Counted from the first letter of the stretch, positions 25,231-33,504 are shown. The stretch: 64,000 nt of DNA from Mucilaginibacter sabulilitoris (GCF_034262375.1 NZ_CP139558.1:558001-622000), one strand, 5' to 3'. Notes: a model not told the origin generated them from the sequence alone. Program-made: numbers and translations.

Positions 25231-25386
25231 TTAAATAGCTGTTGGTCGTCTGATGATGCCTAACAGTACGGCAATTATAGCTATAACCAGCAGTACGTGG
25301 ATTAAACTGCCTACTGAGGTAAAAAATACGCCTATTGCCCAGCCAATCAGCAGGATAACGGCAATGATATACAATAGTGAGTTCAT
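25231..25386 (-). CDS. Small two-helix membrane protein (lmo0937 family)
   Basis: A 51-residue peptide starting MNSLLYIIAVILLIGWAIG and continuing VFFTSVGSLIHVLLVIAII, then AVLLGIIRRP. Two membrane helices are joined by a short turn with the conserved GxLIHxLLVIA segment of lmo0937-type proteins. It is short and easily missed. It has a terminator directly downstream and a dispersed repeat upstream. Members of this family are often found next to stress genes; here the ferritin-like and Ku genes lie just upstream on the same strand. The molecular role is unknown. Confidence 0.85.
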   Translation of the reverse strand: MNSLLYIIAVILLIGWAIGVFFTSVGSLIHVLLVIAIIAVLLGIIRRPTAI

Positions 25387-25467
25387 GGTAATTTTATTTT
25401 AGTTAATAATTTCATAGGTATATATACAATACTTGTATGATCGTAAATGTTTTAAAAGTTGAATCGG

Positions 25468-25562
25468 AGTCATGCCGAACTTGTTTCGGCATCCCACAAG
25501 CCTGGTTGTGCACAATAGCAACCCCCCCGGAGAGATCCTGAAACAAGTTCAGGATGCTCCGA
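25468..25562. repeat. Dispersed intergenic repeat, about 95 bp (copy related to 23616-23710)
   Basis: Begins AGTCATGCCGAACTTGTTTC then GGCAT, and ends GAGAGATCCTGAAACAAGTT then CAGGATG. It carries the same pair of small palindromes as the 23616-23710 element and lies in the same orientation. Confidence 0.8.
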
Positions 25563-25577
25563 TGAGTTTCGTTTAAT

Positions 25578-26123
25578 CTATTTTTTTTCTGATCTGGATG
25601 ATTGGTTGATACCGGCTTCTGCAATTTGAGTTAGCAGGCTGTCGGCATTTTTTTCTTCGTGCAGGGTAGCCTCAAGCAACTCTGCGGCCTCGTAATACCC
25701 TAATACACTTGCCAGTGTTTTTAATGTACCGTATGAAGCGATCTCATAATGCTCAATTTTTTGCGCGGCCGATATAATACCAACATCGCGGGTTATACTG
25801 CCTTTTTGCGTTTCGGCAACAATTTCGTCACCTTCTTTAATTAAACCGGCCATCGCCTCGCACTTTATAGCTGTGGCTTTTTTACCTATTGATTCAAATG
25901 CCGACTCCAGCCGGGTAACATGATTTTCGGTTTCGACCAAATGGTTTTCAATTGCCGACCTTAATTCGTCGGATGTTGCCGCTTTCGCCATTTTAGGCAA
26001 AGCTTTGGTCAGGTGCTTTTCGGCCCAGTAAATGTCTTTTAATTCATCAAGAAACAATTCATTCAATGCCGATTCAGAAACAAGACCGGTTTGTTCGGGT
26101 GCTTTTACTTTTGTAGTTGCCAT
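25578..26123 (-). CDS. DUF892 (YciE/YciF-type) ferritin-like protein
   Basis: A four-helix ferritin-like protein of 181 residues from the ATG at 26123 (MATTKVKAPEQTG); an in-frame ATG nine codons upstream is also possible. It shows the family segments LNELFLDELKDIYWAEKHLTKALPKMAKAA, ETENHVTRLESAFESIGKK, IEHYEIASYGTLKTLA and LHEEKNADSLLTQIAE, which supply Glu/His ligands for a di-iron or di-manganese site. Homologues are stress-induced in many bacteria. The basic C-terminus is SSRSEKK. It lies between the small membrane protein and the Ku gene, all on the minus strand. Confidence 0.9.
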   Translation of the reverse strand: MATTKVKAPEQTGLVSESALNELFLDELKDIYWAEKHLTKALPKMAKAATSDELRSAIENHLVETENHVTRLESAFESIGKKATAIKCEAMAGLIKEGDEIVAETQKGSITRDVGIISAAQKIEHYEIASYGTLKTLASVLGYYEAAELLEATLHEEKNADSLLTQIAEAGINQSSRSEKK

Positions 26124-26297
26124 GGTAGAGTGTTTTAAGTTTTGTACCATGAAGAAAACAAAGGCAATGCCATTTTTACCTATTTCTTAATAATATTAAT
26201 TATTTTGAAAGTGTAGGCATAAAATACACACCTCCTGTTACCCTCATCTGTATAGTAACAAAACCTAATTTGTATAGTAAAAAGGAATATTTGAAAA

Positions 26298-27068
26298 CTA
26301 TGCCCCCTTTTTAGCTTTCAGACTGCTCATCAGCTGATCGTACAGATCATCACTTGTTGTTTTGCGTGGTTTTAGTTTTTTAACGGTGGCCCGCTTGCCT
26401 TTTGCTTTCGCCTTAATGATATTTAACAGCTCGTTATGATACTCATCCTTAAATTTTGATACATCGAACTTTGAAGCATACTGATCAATAAGCGCAAGGC
26501 CAACATCAAGTTCTTTTTTACTTACTTTAACCTCGCCGGGTACATTCAGGTCATCGGTATCACGTATCTCCTGGCCAAAACGGATGCGGGTAACTACTAG
26601 CACATTTTTAACCGGGTGTACAATACAAAGGCTTTCGGTGCTGCGCAATACAAAACGGGCCAGCCCTGCTTTTTTTGATTGCTGCAGTGCTTTCAGTAGC
26701 AGGGCGTACGCCTTATTGTTTTTGGTATCGGGTTCGGTATAGTACGATGTTTCGTAAAACATGGGGTTTACCTCGGCTATGTTCACAAAATCTTCAATCT
26801 CAATTACCTTGCTTTTTTCAGGCGCCGCGTCTATAAAATCCTGCTCTTCCACAATTATATAATCGTCATTTAGTTTATAGCCCTTTACAATTTTATCATA
26901 TGGCACTTCCTTGTGCGTATGTTCATTTACCCGCTGGTAGCGGATGCGGGCATGGTCGCGGCTATCGAGCATATCTAAATTAAGCGTGCTGCTTTGCACT
27001 GCCGAATACAGCTTTACAGGAATACTCACCAAACCAAAACCAATTGAACCTTTCCAGATAGATCTCAT
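26298..27068 (-). CDS. ku: Ku protein, non-homologous end joining
   Basis: Forms a ring on broken DNA ends and recruits LigD in bacterial end joining. The start at 27068 gives MRSIWKGSIGFGLVSIPVKLYSA, the usual Ku N-terminus; an upstream in-frame ATG would add 12 unrelated residues. It continues with LLKALQQSKKAGLARFVLR and VLVVTRIRFGQEIRD, typical of the Ku core. The C-terminus is lysine-rich (KAKGKRATVKKLKPRKTT), as in the DNA-binding tails of bacterial Ku. The length is 256 residues. No ligD is present in this window, so the partner ligase must be elsewhere or absent. Confidence 0.95.
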   Translation of the reverse strand: MRSIWKGSIGFGLVSIPVKLYSAVQSSTLNLDMLDSRDHARIRYQRVNEHTHKEVPYDKIVKGYKLNDDYIIVEEQDFIDAAPEKSKVIEIEDFVNIAEVNPMFYETSYYTEPDTKNNKAYALLLKALQQSKKAGLARFVLRSTESLCIVHPVKNVLVVTRIRFGQEIRDTDDLNVPGEVKVSKKELDVGLALIDQYASKFDVSKFKDEYHNELLNIIKAKAKGKRATVKKLKPRKTTSDDLYDQLMSSLKAKKGA

Positions 27069-27283
27069 AACCCCGGTGTTTAAATTATTTAAATATAACC
27101 TCAAAAACAGTCAAACGGTTTTATATTGTTCATTTACAGTATATACACTTTTGAATCAAAGCAAAGCTGTAGTTTTATATATAATGTTACTGTCACTTCA
27201 CGAACAAATAAATCATTATACCTGTTACGTATTAAACTTTAAGCACGTTATCATAGTCATATACCATATAATATTTATAAAAA

Positions 27284-27379
27284 AACAATTTATCACATGA
27301 AACCGTTGGGAGCTATCTTAAAAACAAACAACAGCTCCCGATAGCTTCATAGCAACTAAAAACAAATTATCACATGAAA
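27284..27379. repeat. 19-bp direct repeat around two start codons
   Basis: AACAATTTATCACATGAAA (27284-27302) and AACAAATTATCACATGAAA (27361-27379) differ at one base. The second contains the start of the SIMPL gene. The first opens a 15-codon frame (27297-27344) that includes a GGGAGCT/AGCTCCC hairpin. Confidence 0.6.
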
Positions 27380-28060
27380 AAGCTATTTATCCTTGCCGTA
27401 TTACTTACGTTTACTTATGGAGCCTTTGCTCAAACGGTTGATCTGCGCCGCAAAATTGAAGTTACCGGCATTGCCGAACAGGAAGTTACTCCTGATATTA
27501 TCAATGTGTCTATCTCGTTACAGGAATACATGGATGGCAAAAAACGTATTACCATTGATGTGCTGGAAAGCCAGCTGGAAAAAGGCGTAAAGGATGCAGG
27601 CATTGCCAAAGACGATTTTACAATGAACAATGTATCGGCCTGGAACAACACTTACCAAAAGAAAAAAGCTCCCGATTTTTTAGCCAGCAAACAATATCTT
27701 ATTAAACTGCGTGACCTGAATAAATTTAACCAGATACTGGCCAAGGTTGACCCGAAGGGCATACAATCAACCAATATCGACAGCTATGATTATTCAAAGA
27801 TCAATGATCTGAAGAATGACTTGAAACTGAAAGCCCTGCTTGCTGCCCGCGACAAAGCTGCCTTCCTGGTTAACGGATTGGGCGACAAACTGGGTTCGGC
27901 GCTTAATATTACAGAAAACGATAACAGCAGCTTCCCGCAGCCACGCGCCGTAATGATGTATGCTAAAGCTGCTGATGCTGCCGGTCCGGCTGAATCAGAT
28001 ATCGACTTTAAAAAGATAAAACTAAGTTTCCAGATACAGGCTGTATTTGAAATAAAATAA
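27374..28060 (+). CDS. SIMPL domain protein (DUF541), secreted
   Basis: A 228-residue exported protein. Signal peptide 1-19 (MKKLFILAVLLTFTYGAFA). The SIMPL/DUF541 domain spans the rest: IEVTGIAEQEVTPDIINVSI near the start, then ITIDVLESQLEKGVKDAGIAKDD, KQYLIKLRDLNKFNQILAKVDPKGIQST and LKLKALLAARDKAAFLVNGLG. It is a periplasmic protein of unclear biochemical role; related proteins are linked to stress and oxidant tolerance. The start codon lies in the second copy of a 19-bp direct repeat. It is followed directly by a terminator, so it is transcribed alone. Confidence 0.9.
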   Translation: MKKLFILAVLLTFTYGAFAQTVDLRRKIEVTGIAEQEVTPDIINVSISLQEYMDGKKRITIDVLESQLEKGVKDAGIAKDDFTMNNVSAWNNTYQKKKAPDFLASKQYLIKLRDLNKFNQILAKVDPKGIQSTNIDSYDYSKINDLKNDLKLKALLAARDKAAFLVNGLGDKLGSALNITENDNSSFPQPRAVMMYAKAADAAGPAESDIDFKKIKLSFQIQAVFEIK

Positions 28061-28079
28061 GGGCGAAAGCCAAAATGTT

Positions 28080-28112
28080 AAAGGCGAAAGGCATCTGCTT
28101 TTCGCCTTTTTT
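28080..28112 (+). terminator. Rho-independent terminator after the SIMPL gene
   Basis: AAAGGCGAAA / TTTTCGCCTTTTTT stem-loop, 20 bases after the stop codon, with a six-T run. Confidence 0.85.
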
Positions 28113-28283
28113 ATTACCTAATTTCTCTTAAAAACCTTTTGCCTTTAACCTGTCAGCTTTCGCCTCAACTTTTTTTTCCTTGGGGTGTAACCTGTTTTAA
28201 AACAGTGTGGTCATAGCTTACAAATACACCGCAATGGTGGATTCATAAAAGAAAGATTTATTAACTTATTTAACTTAAATATT

Positions 28284-28658
28284 ATGCACGCAGGTGAATT
28301 GGGAGTATTAGCAGGTATATTAGTACCCCTCGGCTTTTTCATGATGATCTTCGGGGTTGTTTATCTTAACAAACGCGAAAAACTGGCAATGATTGAACGT
28401 GGTATGGATCCGCGTACCTACAAACCACAATCAGCCCCTTACCAAAATTTAAAATGGGGACTGTTGCTTATTGGCTCAGGTGTGGGATTGTTTTTAGCCT
28501 TTATTTTAGATCATACCATATTCAATTACATGGACGATGAAACTTTTTTCCTTTACATAGCCCTTATTGCCATATTTGGCGGTGCAGGCTTGTTCCTGTC
28601 ATACAAGATAGAAAAAAGGGAAGTGTTAGATAAAGAAGACCATGCCCCGCAAAAATAA
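28284..28658 (+). CDS. DUF6249-like membrane protein
   Basis: A 124-residue inner-membrane protein with three hydrophobic segments: about residues 8-27 (LAGILVPLGFFMMIFGVVYL), 57-76 (WGLLLIGSGVGLFLAFIL) and 88-106 (FFLYIALIAIFGGAGLFLSY). Between the first two is the conserved cytosolic motif NKREKLAMIERGMDPRTYKP, which I associate with DUF6249. The C-terminus is charged. Function unknown. The gene is isolated, with terminators on both sides. Confidence 0.75.
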   Translation: MHAGELGVLAGILVPLGFFMMIFGVVYLNKREKLAMIERGMDPRTYKPQSAPYQNLKWGLLLIGSGVGLFLAFILDHTIFNYMDDETFFLYIALIAIFGGAGLFLSYKIEKREVLDKEDHAPQK

Positions 28659-28673
28659 TTTGGCGCAGGGATC

Positions 28674-28707
28674 AAAAGCACGTTATAACGAGTTATGACG
28701 TGCTTTT
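28674..28707. terminator. Bidirectional terminator between convergent genes
   Basis: AAAAGCACGT ... ACGTGCTTTTTT stem with an inner TATAA/TTAT extension. It is shared by the DUF6249 gene (plus strand) and the DinB gene (minus strand). Confidence 0.8.
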
Positions 28708-29223
28708 TTATGAAATGTTATAAAGTTCCTTAAAGGTATGTAAGTGGTACATTTCGTGCCCGGCTATCATGTAAACCAAAGCCCTTACCGAAAACAGGTG
28801 GTTGCTGGCAATGCCGCTGCGCAGCAACTGTTTCTCGCTGAACCCTTTAATCATATAGATATTTGACAACCGGGTGGCTTTAAACTCCTCTGCCAGATCC
28901 TGTATGCTCCGGCTGTTAAAATCAGCGTTGTTTACATATATATCCTGATCAAAACCCGGCAGCTCAACCGAATTTCGCGAAAAAACGAGGGCCCGGTAAG
29001 CAAACGTGCGTTCGGTATCAATCATGTGGCCAAGCGCTTGTTTTACGGTCCATTTACCAGGCGCGTACGCATAGGCCGCCTGTTCATTGTTAAGGCTGCT
29101 GAACAATTTATAGCTCGATTCCATTAAGCGTTCCAGCAATTCAACGACATGCGTATCCGGAACAAGATTAACATATCCGGCCGAAAACGGCGCGTATTCA
29201 TTAGTGTTTGGTTTGCTTATCAT
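28708..29223 (-). CDS. DinB-family putative metal-dependent protein
   Basis: A 171-residue four-helix DinB/YfiT-like protein. The three metal-binding histidines of the fold are in KQALGHMIDTERTFAYR (helix 2) and AGHEMYHLHTFKELY (C-terminal helix). Family members include thiol transferases (bacillithiol or mycothiol dependent) and many with no known activity. Its start overlaps the end of the upstream histidine kinase gene by 23 bases, so the two are co-transcribed and coupled. The functional link to the kinase is unknown. Confidence 0.88.
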   Translation of the reverse strand: MISKPNTNEYAPFSAGYVNLVPDTHVVELLERLMESSYKLFSSLNNEQAAYAYAPGKWTVKQALGHMIDTERTFAYRALVFSRNSVELPGFDQDIYVNNADFNSRSIQDLAEEFKATRLSNIYMIKGFSEKQLLRSGIASNHLFSVRALVYMIAGHEMYHLHTFKELYNIS

Positions 29224-30424
29224 TTCGTGTGTTTCTTAATACTATCCTGAATGTTGTTCCTTTGCCTACCTCAGAATCCTTCACAAATATCTGCCCGTTG
29301 TGATAATTCTCAATCATACGTTTTGTTAATGATAGACCCAACCCCCAGCCACGCTTGCGGGTGGTATAACCCGGCTGAAAAACGGTATCAAACTTAGAGC
29401 GCTGTATGCCTTTACCGGTATCGGTCACGTCAATAAATACCTGGTTCTTTAATTTGTTACCGCCAATTTCAATCTTGATGCTGCCTTTGCCATCAATAGC
29501 GTTAACCGCGTTTTTAAGCAGATTTTCGAGGACCCAATCAAACAGCGGGATATTAAGACCTGCTTTCAGGTGCGGGTTGCCCCCCAGTTCAAAACCGATA
29601 TTTTTACTTACGCGTACCTTAAAATAATCTACAAAATCTTTCACAACTTCATAAACCGGATGTTCTTCCAATACCGGCTTCGACCCTATTTTTGAAAACC
29701 GATCAGCCACAATTTCCAGTCGCTTTACATCATTCTCCATTTCAGCCACCAATACATCCTCTTCAGCGTTAAATTTCTCTTTCATGAGCTCAATCCACGC
29801 CATCAATGATGATATAGGCGTACCCAGCTGGTGGGCCGTCTCCTTTGCCAGGCCAACCCAAACCTGGTCCTGCTCCGACTTTCGCGACGAGCTGAATGCC
29901 GTGTAAGCCATCAGTAAAAATATGGCTATTACCGTTAACTGAATGTAAGGGAACAGCCTTAACTGGGTAAGCAGGGCCGAATCTTTATAATAGATCAGGT
30001 TTTCTTCGCCGAAAATATTTAGCTTGATAGGGGCGTGTTGCTTTTTCATATAAGCCAGCTCTTCTTTAAAATACTCAGGGTCGTATTTCTTTTTCTTATT
30101 GCTTTCGGCCTCAAGCTTTAAAGGCGTTTTAGTAGTATCCAACCCGCGTTGTATCACAATATCGCCCTTGCCATCAATAACAATAGCAGGCACCGTGAGG
30201 CTATCGCGTACAGAAATTACATAACTTAAAAAATCATTATCATCCGAGTTTAATATCTGCCGCATACTCATGGCCCAAACCTGCGCGCGGGTACGTTCGG
30301 AGCGTGCAATGTTTTTAACCAGGTAGCTGGTGTAAAATAAAGACCCGCTGGCAATAACTGTCGCGAATGCGAGCAGAAAGTATTTCCAGCGTTTTTTCTG
30401 TTGATATGGGTTCATACTGGCCAA
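29201..30424 (-). CDS. Membrane sensor histidine kinase
   Basis: A 407-residue kinase. First membrane helix about residues 13-32 (WKYFLLAFATVIASGSLFYTSYL). Periplasmic sensor region about 35-155. Second helix about 160-180 (LFPYIQLTVIAIFLLMAYTAF). The phospho-acceptor box HQLGTPISSLMAW (His about 199) is of the HQLGTP variant common in Bacteroidota. The ATPase domain has N box NLLKNAVNAI, G1 DTGKGI and G2 GWGLGLSLTKRMIENYHNG. No receiver gene lies next to it, so its partner is elsewhere. Another ATG nine bases downstream is an equal start candidate. Confidence 0.9.
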   Translation of the reverse strand: MASMNPYQQKKRWKYFLLAFATVIASGSLFYTSYLVKNIARSERTRAQVWAMSMRQILNSDDNDFLSYVISVRDSLTVPAIVIDGKGDIVIQRGLDTTKTPLKLEAESNKKKKYDPEYFKEELAYMKKQHAPIKLNIFGEENLIYYKDSALLTQLRLFPYIQLTVIAIFLLMAYTAFSSSRKSEQDQVWVGLAKETAHQLGTPISSLMAWIELMKEKFNAEEDVLVAEMENDVKRLEIVADRFSKIGSKPVLEEHPVYEVVKDFVDYFKVRVSKNIGFELGGNPHLKAGLNIPLFDWVLENLLKNAVNAIDGKGSIKIEIGGNKLKNQVFIDVTDTGKGIQRSKFDTVFQPGYTTRKRGWGLGLSLTKRMIENYHNGQIFVKDSEVGKGTTFRIVLRNTRNDKQTKH

Positions 30425-30445
30425 GGCCCAAATAACGTAAAATTA

Positions 30446-30560
30446 TTTCAAATGTGCAGATGTGCAAATTTCAGATGTGCAGATGATCAATAACTATAAT
30501 TAATGTTTGCTCTTGTAATCGACCACGATTATCATTTCATTTCAACATTTGCACATCTTA
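30446..30560. repeat. Intergenic inverted repeat, TGTGCAGATG family
   Basis: TTTCAAATGTGCAGATGTGC (from 30447, with a partial second unit to 30484) is mirrored by TTTCAACATTTGCACATCTT (30540-30559). It occupies the gap between the divergent kinase and gltX genes and abuts the gltX -7 box. Confidence 0.6.
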
Positions 30561-30567
30561 AAAAACT

Positions 30568-30575
30568 TATCTTTG
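30568..30575 (+). promoter_or_regulatory. -7 promoter box of gltX
   Basis: TATCTTTG, an exact TAnnTTTG match, lies 8 bases before the ATG at 30584. A TTG at 30549-30551 is 16 bases upstream, slightly short for the -33 element. Confidence 0.6.
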
Positions 30576-30583
30576 CCCTCATC

Positions 30584-32107
30584 ATGACCGATAAAAAAGT
30601 AAGAGTCCGTTTTGCACCAAGCCCAACCGGTGGTTTGCACCTGGGTGGTGTGCGTACCGTATTGTTCAATTATTTATTCGCCAAAAAACATCATGGCGAT
30701 TTTATTTTAAGAATTGAAGACACCGACCAAACCCGTTATGTAGAAGGTGCTGAGGAATATATTTTAGATTGCCTGAAATGGTGTGGTTTACAGCCGGATG
30801 AGAGTCCCGTTGCAGGAGGCCAATTCGCTCCCTATCGCCAGAGTGAGCGTAAAGCCATATACCGCGAATATGCCGAGCGCCTGGTAATGCAGGGACATGC
30901 CTATTATGCTTTTGATACTGCCGAAGAACTGGATAAAAACCGTAAGGAGATCCCTAATTTTCAATATGGCCAGGTTTACCGTAAAAGCCTGCGCAACTCT
31001 ATTTCGTTGCCGCAGCATGAAGTTGATGCCCTGCTTGACGCCGGCACCCCACATGTGATCCGTATTAAAATGCCTGCCGACGAAACAATTAGTTTCATGG
31101 ATATGATACGCGGCCATGTAAGCTTTGAAACTAACCTTGTTGATGATAAGGTATTGTTAAAAGCCGATGGTATGCCAACCTATCACCTGGCCGTTGTTGT
31201 TGATGACTTCCTCATGAAAATTTCGCACGCATTTCGTGGCGAAGAGTGGCTGCCATCTGCCCCGGTACATTTATTATTGTGGGAATACCTCGGCTGGAAA
31301 AACCAGATGCCGCAATGGGCGCATTTGCCACTGATACTGAAACCCGACGGCCATGGTAAACTGAGCAAGCGCGATGGCGACCGCCTCGGATTCCCGGTGT
31401 ATGCCATGAACTGGTTTGATGCCAAAAGCGGCGATCTTACCGCTGGTTTTCGCGAATTGGGCTTTTTGCCAGAAGCGTTTTTAAACCTGCTGGCCACCCT
31501 GGGTTGGAATGATGGTACCGACCGGGAAATATTTACATTGGATGAACTGATAGAAAAATTTTCGCTGGAGCGGGTAAGCAAGGCCGGAGCCAAATTTGAT
31601 TTTGAAAAAGCCAAGTGGTTCAATGCCGAATGGATAAAAAAGCTTGATGCAGAAAGCTTAGCTCCAAAAGTAAAGACCATTTTAGAAGATAAAGGAATTA
31701 CCGTTGCCGATGAGGATTACTTATTGGCCGTTATTAACCTGGTTAAAGACCGCTGCGTATTGCTGCCCGATTTTTATACACAGGCGGCATACTTTTTTGA
31801 GCAACCCAAAGAATACGACCTGAACGCGGTAAAACCCAAATGGACAGATGCTAAAACCGATTTCTTTAACGCATTAACCGCATTATTAAACAGCAGCGAA
31901 ACCGCTCTTGAAGCGCATGGTTTTGAGGCGCAGTTTAAAACCCTGATGGAAGAAAAAGCCCTGAAAGCCGGCGATGTAATGCTGCCATTCCGCATTATGC
32001 TGGTTGGTGGTAAATTTGGCCCCCATGTGTTTGATATTGCAGCGCAGCTTGGCCGGACCGAAACCGTTAGCAGAATGGCAAAAGCATTAACTGAGTTTAG
32101 CTCGTAA
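30584..32107 (+). CDS. gltX: Glutamyl-tRNA synthetase
   Basis: Class I synthetase charging tRNA-Glu. The HIGH-type motif is PSPTGGLHLGG (His19 to Gly22) and the KMSKS-type motif KLSKRDGD (about 259-266). The C-terminal helical anticodon-binding domain begins near residue 330. The length is 507 residues from the ATG at 30584. The frame is open back to 30503, but that extension would contain the promoter and an intergenic repeat, so it is rejected. glnS is also present in this window (46930-48597), so Gln-tRNA is made directly rather than through misacylated Glu-tRNA-Gln. Confidence 0.97.
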   Translation: MTDKKVRVRFAPSPTGGLHLGGVRTVLFNYLFAKKHHGDFILRIEDTDQTRYVEGAEEYILDCLKWCGLQPDESPVAGGQFAPYRQSERKAIYREYAERLVMQGHAYYAFDTAEELDKNRKEIPNFQYGQVYRKSLRNSISLPQHEVDALLDAGTPHVIRIKMPADETISFMDMIRGHVSFETNLVDDKVLLKADGMPTYHLAVVVDDFLMKISHAFRGEEWLPSAPVHLLLWEYLGWKNQMPQWAHLPLILKPDGHGKLSKRDGDRLGFPVYAMNWFDAKSGDLTAGFRELGFLPEAFLNLLATLGWNDGTDREIFTLDELIEKFSLERVSKAGAKFDFEKAKWFNAEWIKKLDAESLAPKVKTILEDKGITVADEDYLLAVINLVKDRCVLLPDFYTQAAYFFEQPKEYDLNAVKPKWTDAKTDFFNALTALLNSSETALEAHGFEAQFKTLMEEKALKAGDVMLPFRIMLVGGKFGPHVFDIAAQLGRTETVSRMAKALTEFSS

Positions 32108-32175
32108 GTCTGCTAATAATAAATAATAATTTGTTTCCGGCCGTTCATGCAGATAACCTGCATAAACGGGCCGGA

Positions 32176-32895
32176 TTAATTTTGCACCAGCCATAACTGG
32201 TATATCTCAATTTCCGGAGCTTTTTTCACGGGCGGCATAGCTGCCCGTGAAAGTAAATGATTTGTTAACCCGGCCTGTTCAAATAATGATCCGAGCGCTT
32301 TTTCGGTCATCCAATCTTCCACAGGCTGCGCCGCGTTGCCGTATTTTATCCATTCTGCTTCTGCGTCTTTGCGGGGTGTGGTCATCATTAAAAAGCCACC
32401 TTTTTTAAGCAGGCTTTTTAAGGCAAATATAAAATCAGCCTTCTGGGCATCCGGTATGTGTTCAATAACTTCCGAGCATACAATAACGTCGAAATAAGAT
32501 AGTTTACCGTCTGCAACTAAATCTCCTGCAGTTCCGCACCTGATATCAAGATGGGGGAATAATTTACGGGCGTGTTCCACAACGGGCCTCACCGGCTCGA
32601 TGGCTATTACATGGCCATAATTTGCCAAAAGATTACTTAACCAGCCGCGGCCGCAGCCCATGTCAAGTATGTTATTTGAATTTAACCTACCCGTTGATTT
32701 TTGATATCCTTTGATATAGTATAAAAATTTCTCGATGATCTTCCATCTCAGGTTTTCGTCAGCGTTGGGTGTTGCTTTATTCCAGTGAGGATTTTGAGTA
32801 AAAAAACTGGTGTAAAATTCATCCTCGGTTTGGCCGGCGACATTTTTAAACGTTTTCGTAATCAATTTTTTTGCTTTTAATATAACACCCGCCAT
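32176..32895 (-). CDS. Class I SAM-dependent methyltransferase (UbiG-like)
   Basis: A 239-residue methyltransferase. The SAM-binding motif I is ILDMGCGRGWLSNLL (about residues 71-85). The acidic end of beta-2 is AIEPVRPVVEHAR, motif II is FDVIVCSEVIEHIPDA and motif III is LLKKGGFLMMTTP. The layout matches the Methyltransf_23/UbiG-like group, but the substrate cannot be told. The first 60 residues are a helical cap (DEFYTSFFTQNPHWNK). The gene is isolated, convergent with gltX; a broken small gene lies upstream. Confidence 0.88.
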   Translation of the reverse strand: MAGVILKAKKLITKTFKNVAGQTEDEFYTSFFTQNPHWNKATPNADENLRWKIIEKFLYYIKGYQKSTGRLNSNNILDMGCGRGWLSNLLANYGHVIAIEPVRPVVEHARKLFPHLDIRCGTAGDLVADGKLSYFDVIVCSEVIEHIPDAQKADFIFALKSLLKKGGFLMMTTPRKDAEAEWIKYGNAAQPVEDWMTEKALGSLFEQAGLTNHLLSRAAMPPVKKAPEIEIYQLWLVQN

Positions 32896-32976
32896 GTGGT
32901 AAATACGGCGCGTTAAAGCAATAGGTTGCCTTTGGGGCGTTTAATACCCGGCCCATAGCTAAATAACGTACGAAAG

Positions 32977-33186
32977 CTATTTTTTTATCCCGTTCAAAAT
33001 TTCATTTATCCGGCTTGTTGCTACCCCTTTTTCTATAGCAATTTCAGACAACAATTAGGTTTGCGCTTTTTGGTATGTTAAAAACCGGGGGATACTAAAA
33101 ACTAGCCTGGTTATGAAAATTAAAACGGCAATACTAACTATATAAATAACCGGAGATAGCATCAATAACATTTCAGGAGTGCCCAT
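32977..33186 (-). pseudogene. Small membrane protein gene with in-frame stop at codon 44
   Basis: The ATG at 33186 starts MGTPEMLLMLSPVIYIVSIA, then VLIFITRLVFSIPRFLTYQKAQT, a membrane helix followed by a basic amphipathic segment. A TAA at 33055-33057 ends it at 43 residues. The same frame then continues for 25 codons (LLSEIAIEKGVATSRINEIL, then NGIKK) to a TAG at 32977. The continuation looks like a natural soluble tail for such peptides. One base change (for example AAA or CAA to TAA) therefore splits an apparent 69-residue protein. It may still make the 43-residue form. The family is not recognised. Confidence 0.55.
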
Positions 33187-33504
33187 GTGATTTTCATGTT
33201 TTGGTTGATAAAACTAAGATAGCCTTAATTATTTTATAATATCAGAATAATATGGTAACAAACCTGAACCTCAACTCGTAATAAGGCCGGCCAGCAGGTT
33301 AAATAAGGCATATTTATAACTAAATACAATATTTTTATTTTACTTTAGATTAATTTATTTTTTATAGTAGAAATATTTGGTTATCAGGGGATTTTTAAGC
33401 GCGCTAACGGTTGCTTTGTGTATCAATATTATTACAATTGACAATAATATTTGGCCGGAATGACATTTATAATTTAATTTTATCTTCCTCTTAATTAACT
33501 GGTT
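33187..33504. other. A+T-rich intergenic region, about 320 bases
   Basis: No gene, clear repeat or strong promoter seen. It is very A+T-rich, and it separates the broken small gene from the receiver-like gene. Confidence 0.5.

Noticed and set aside
27297..27344. 15-codon mini-ORF as a confirmed gene
   Set aside because: Too short to support as a gene; reported only as part of a repeat finding.
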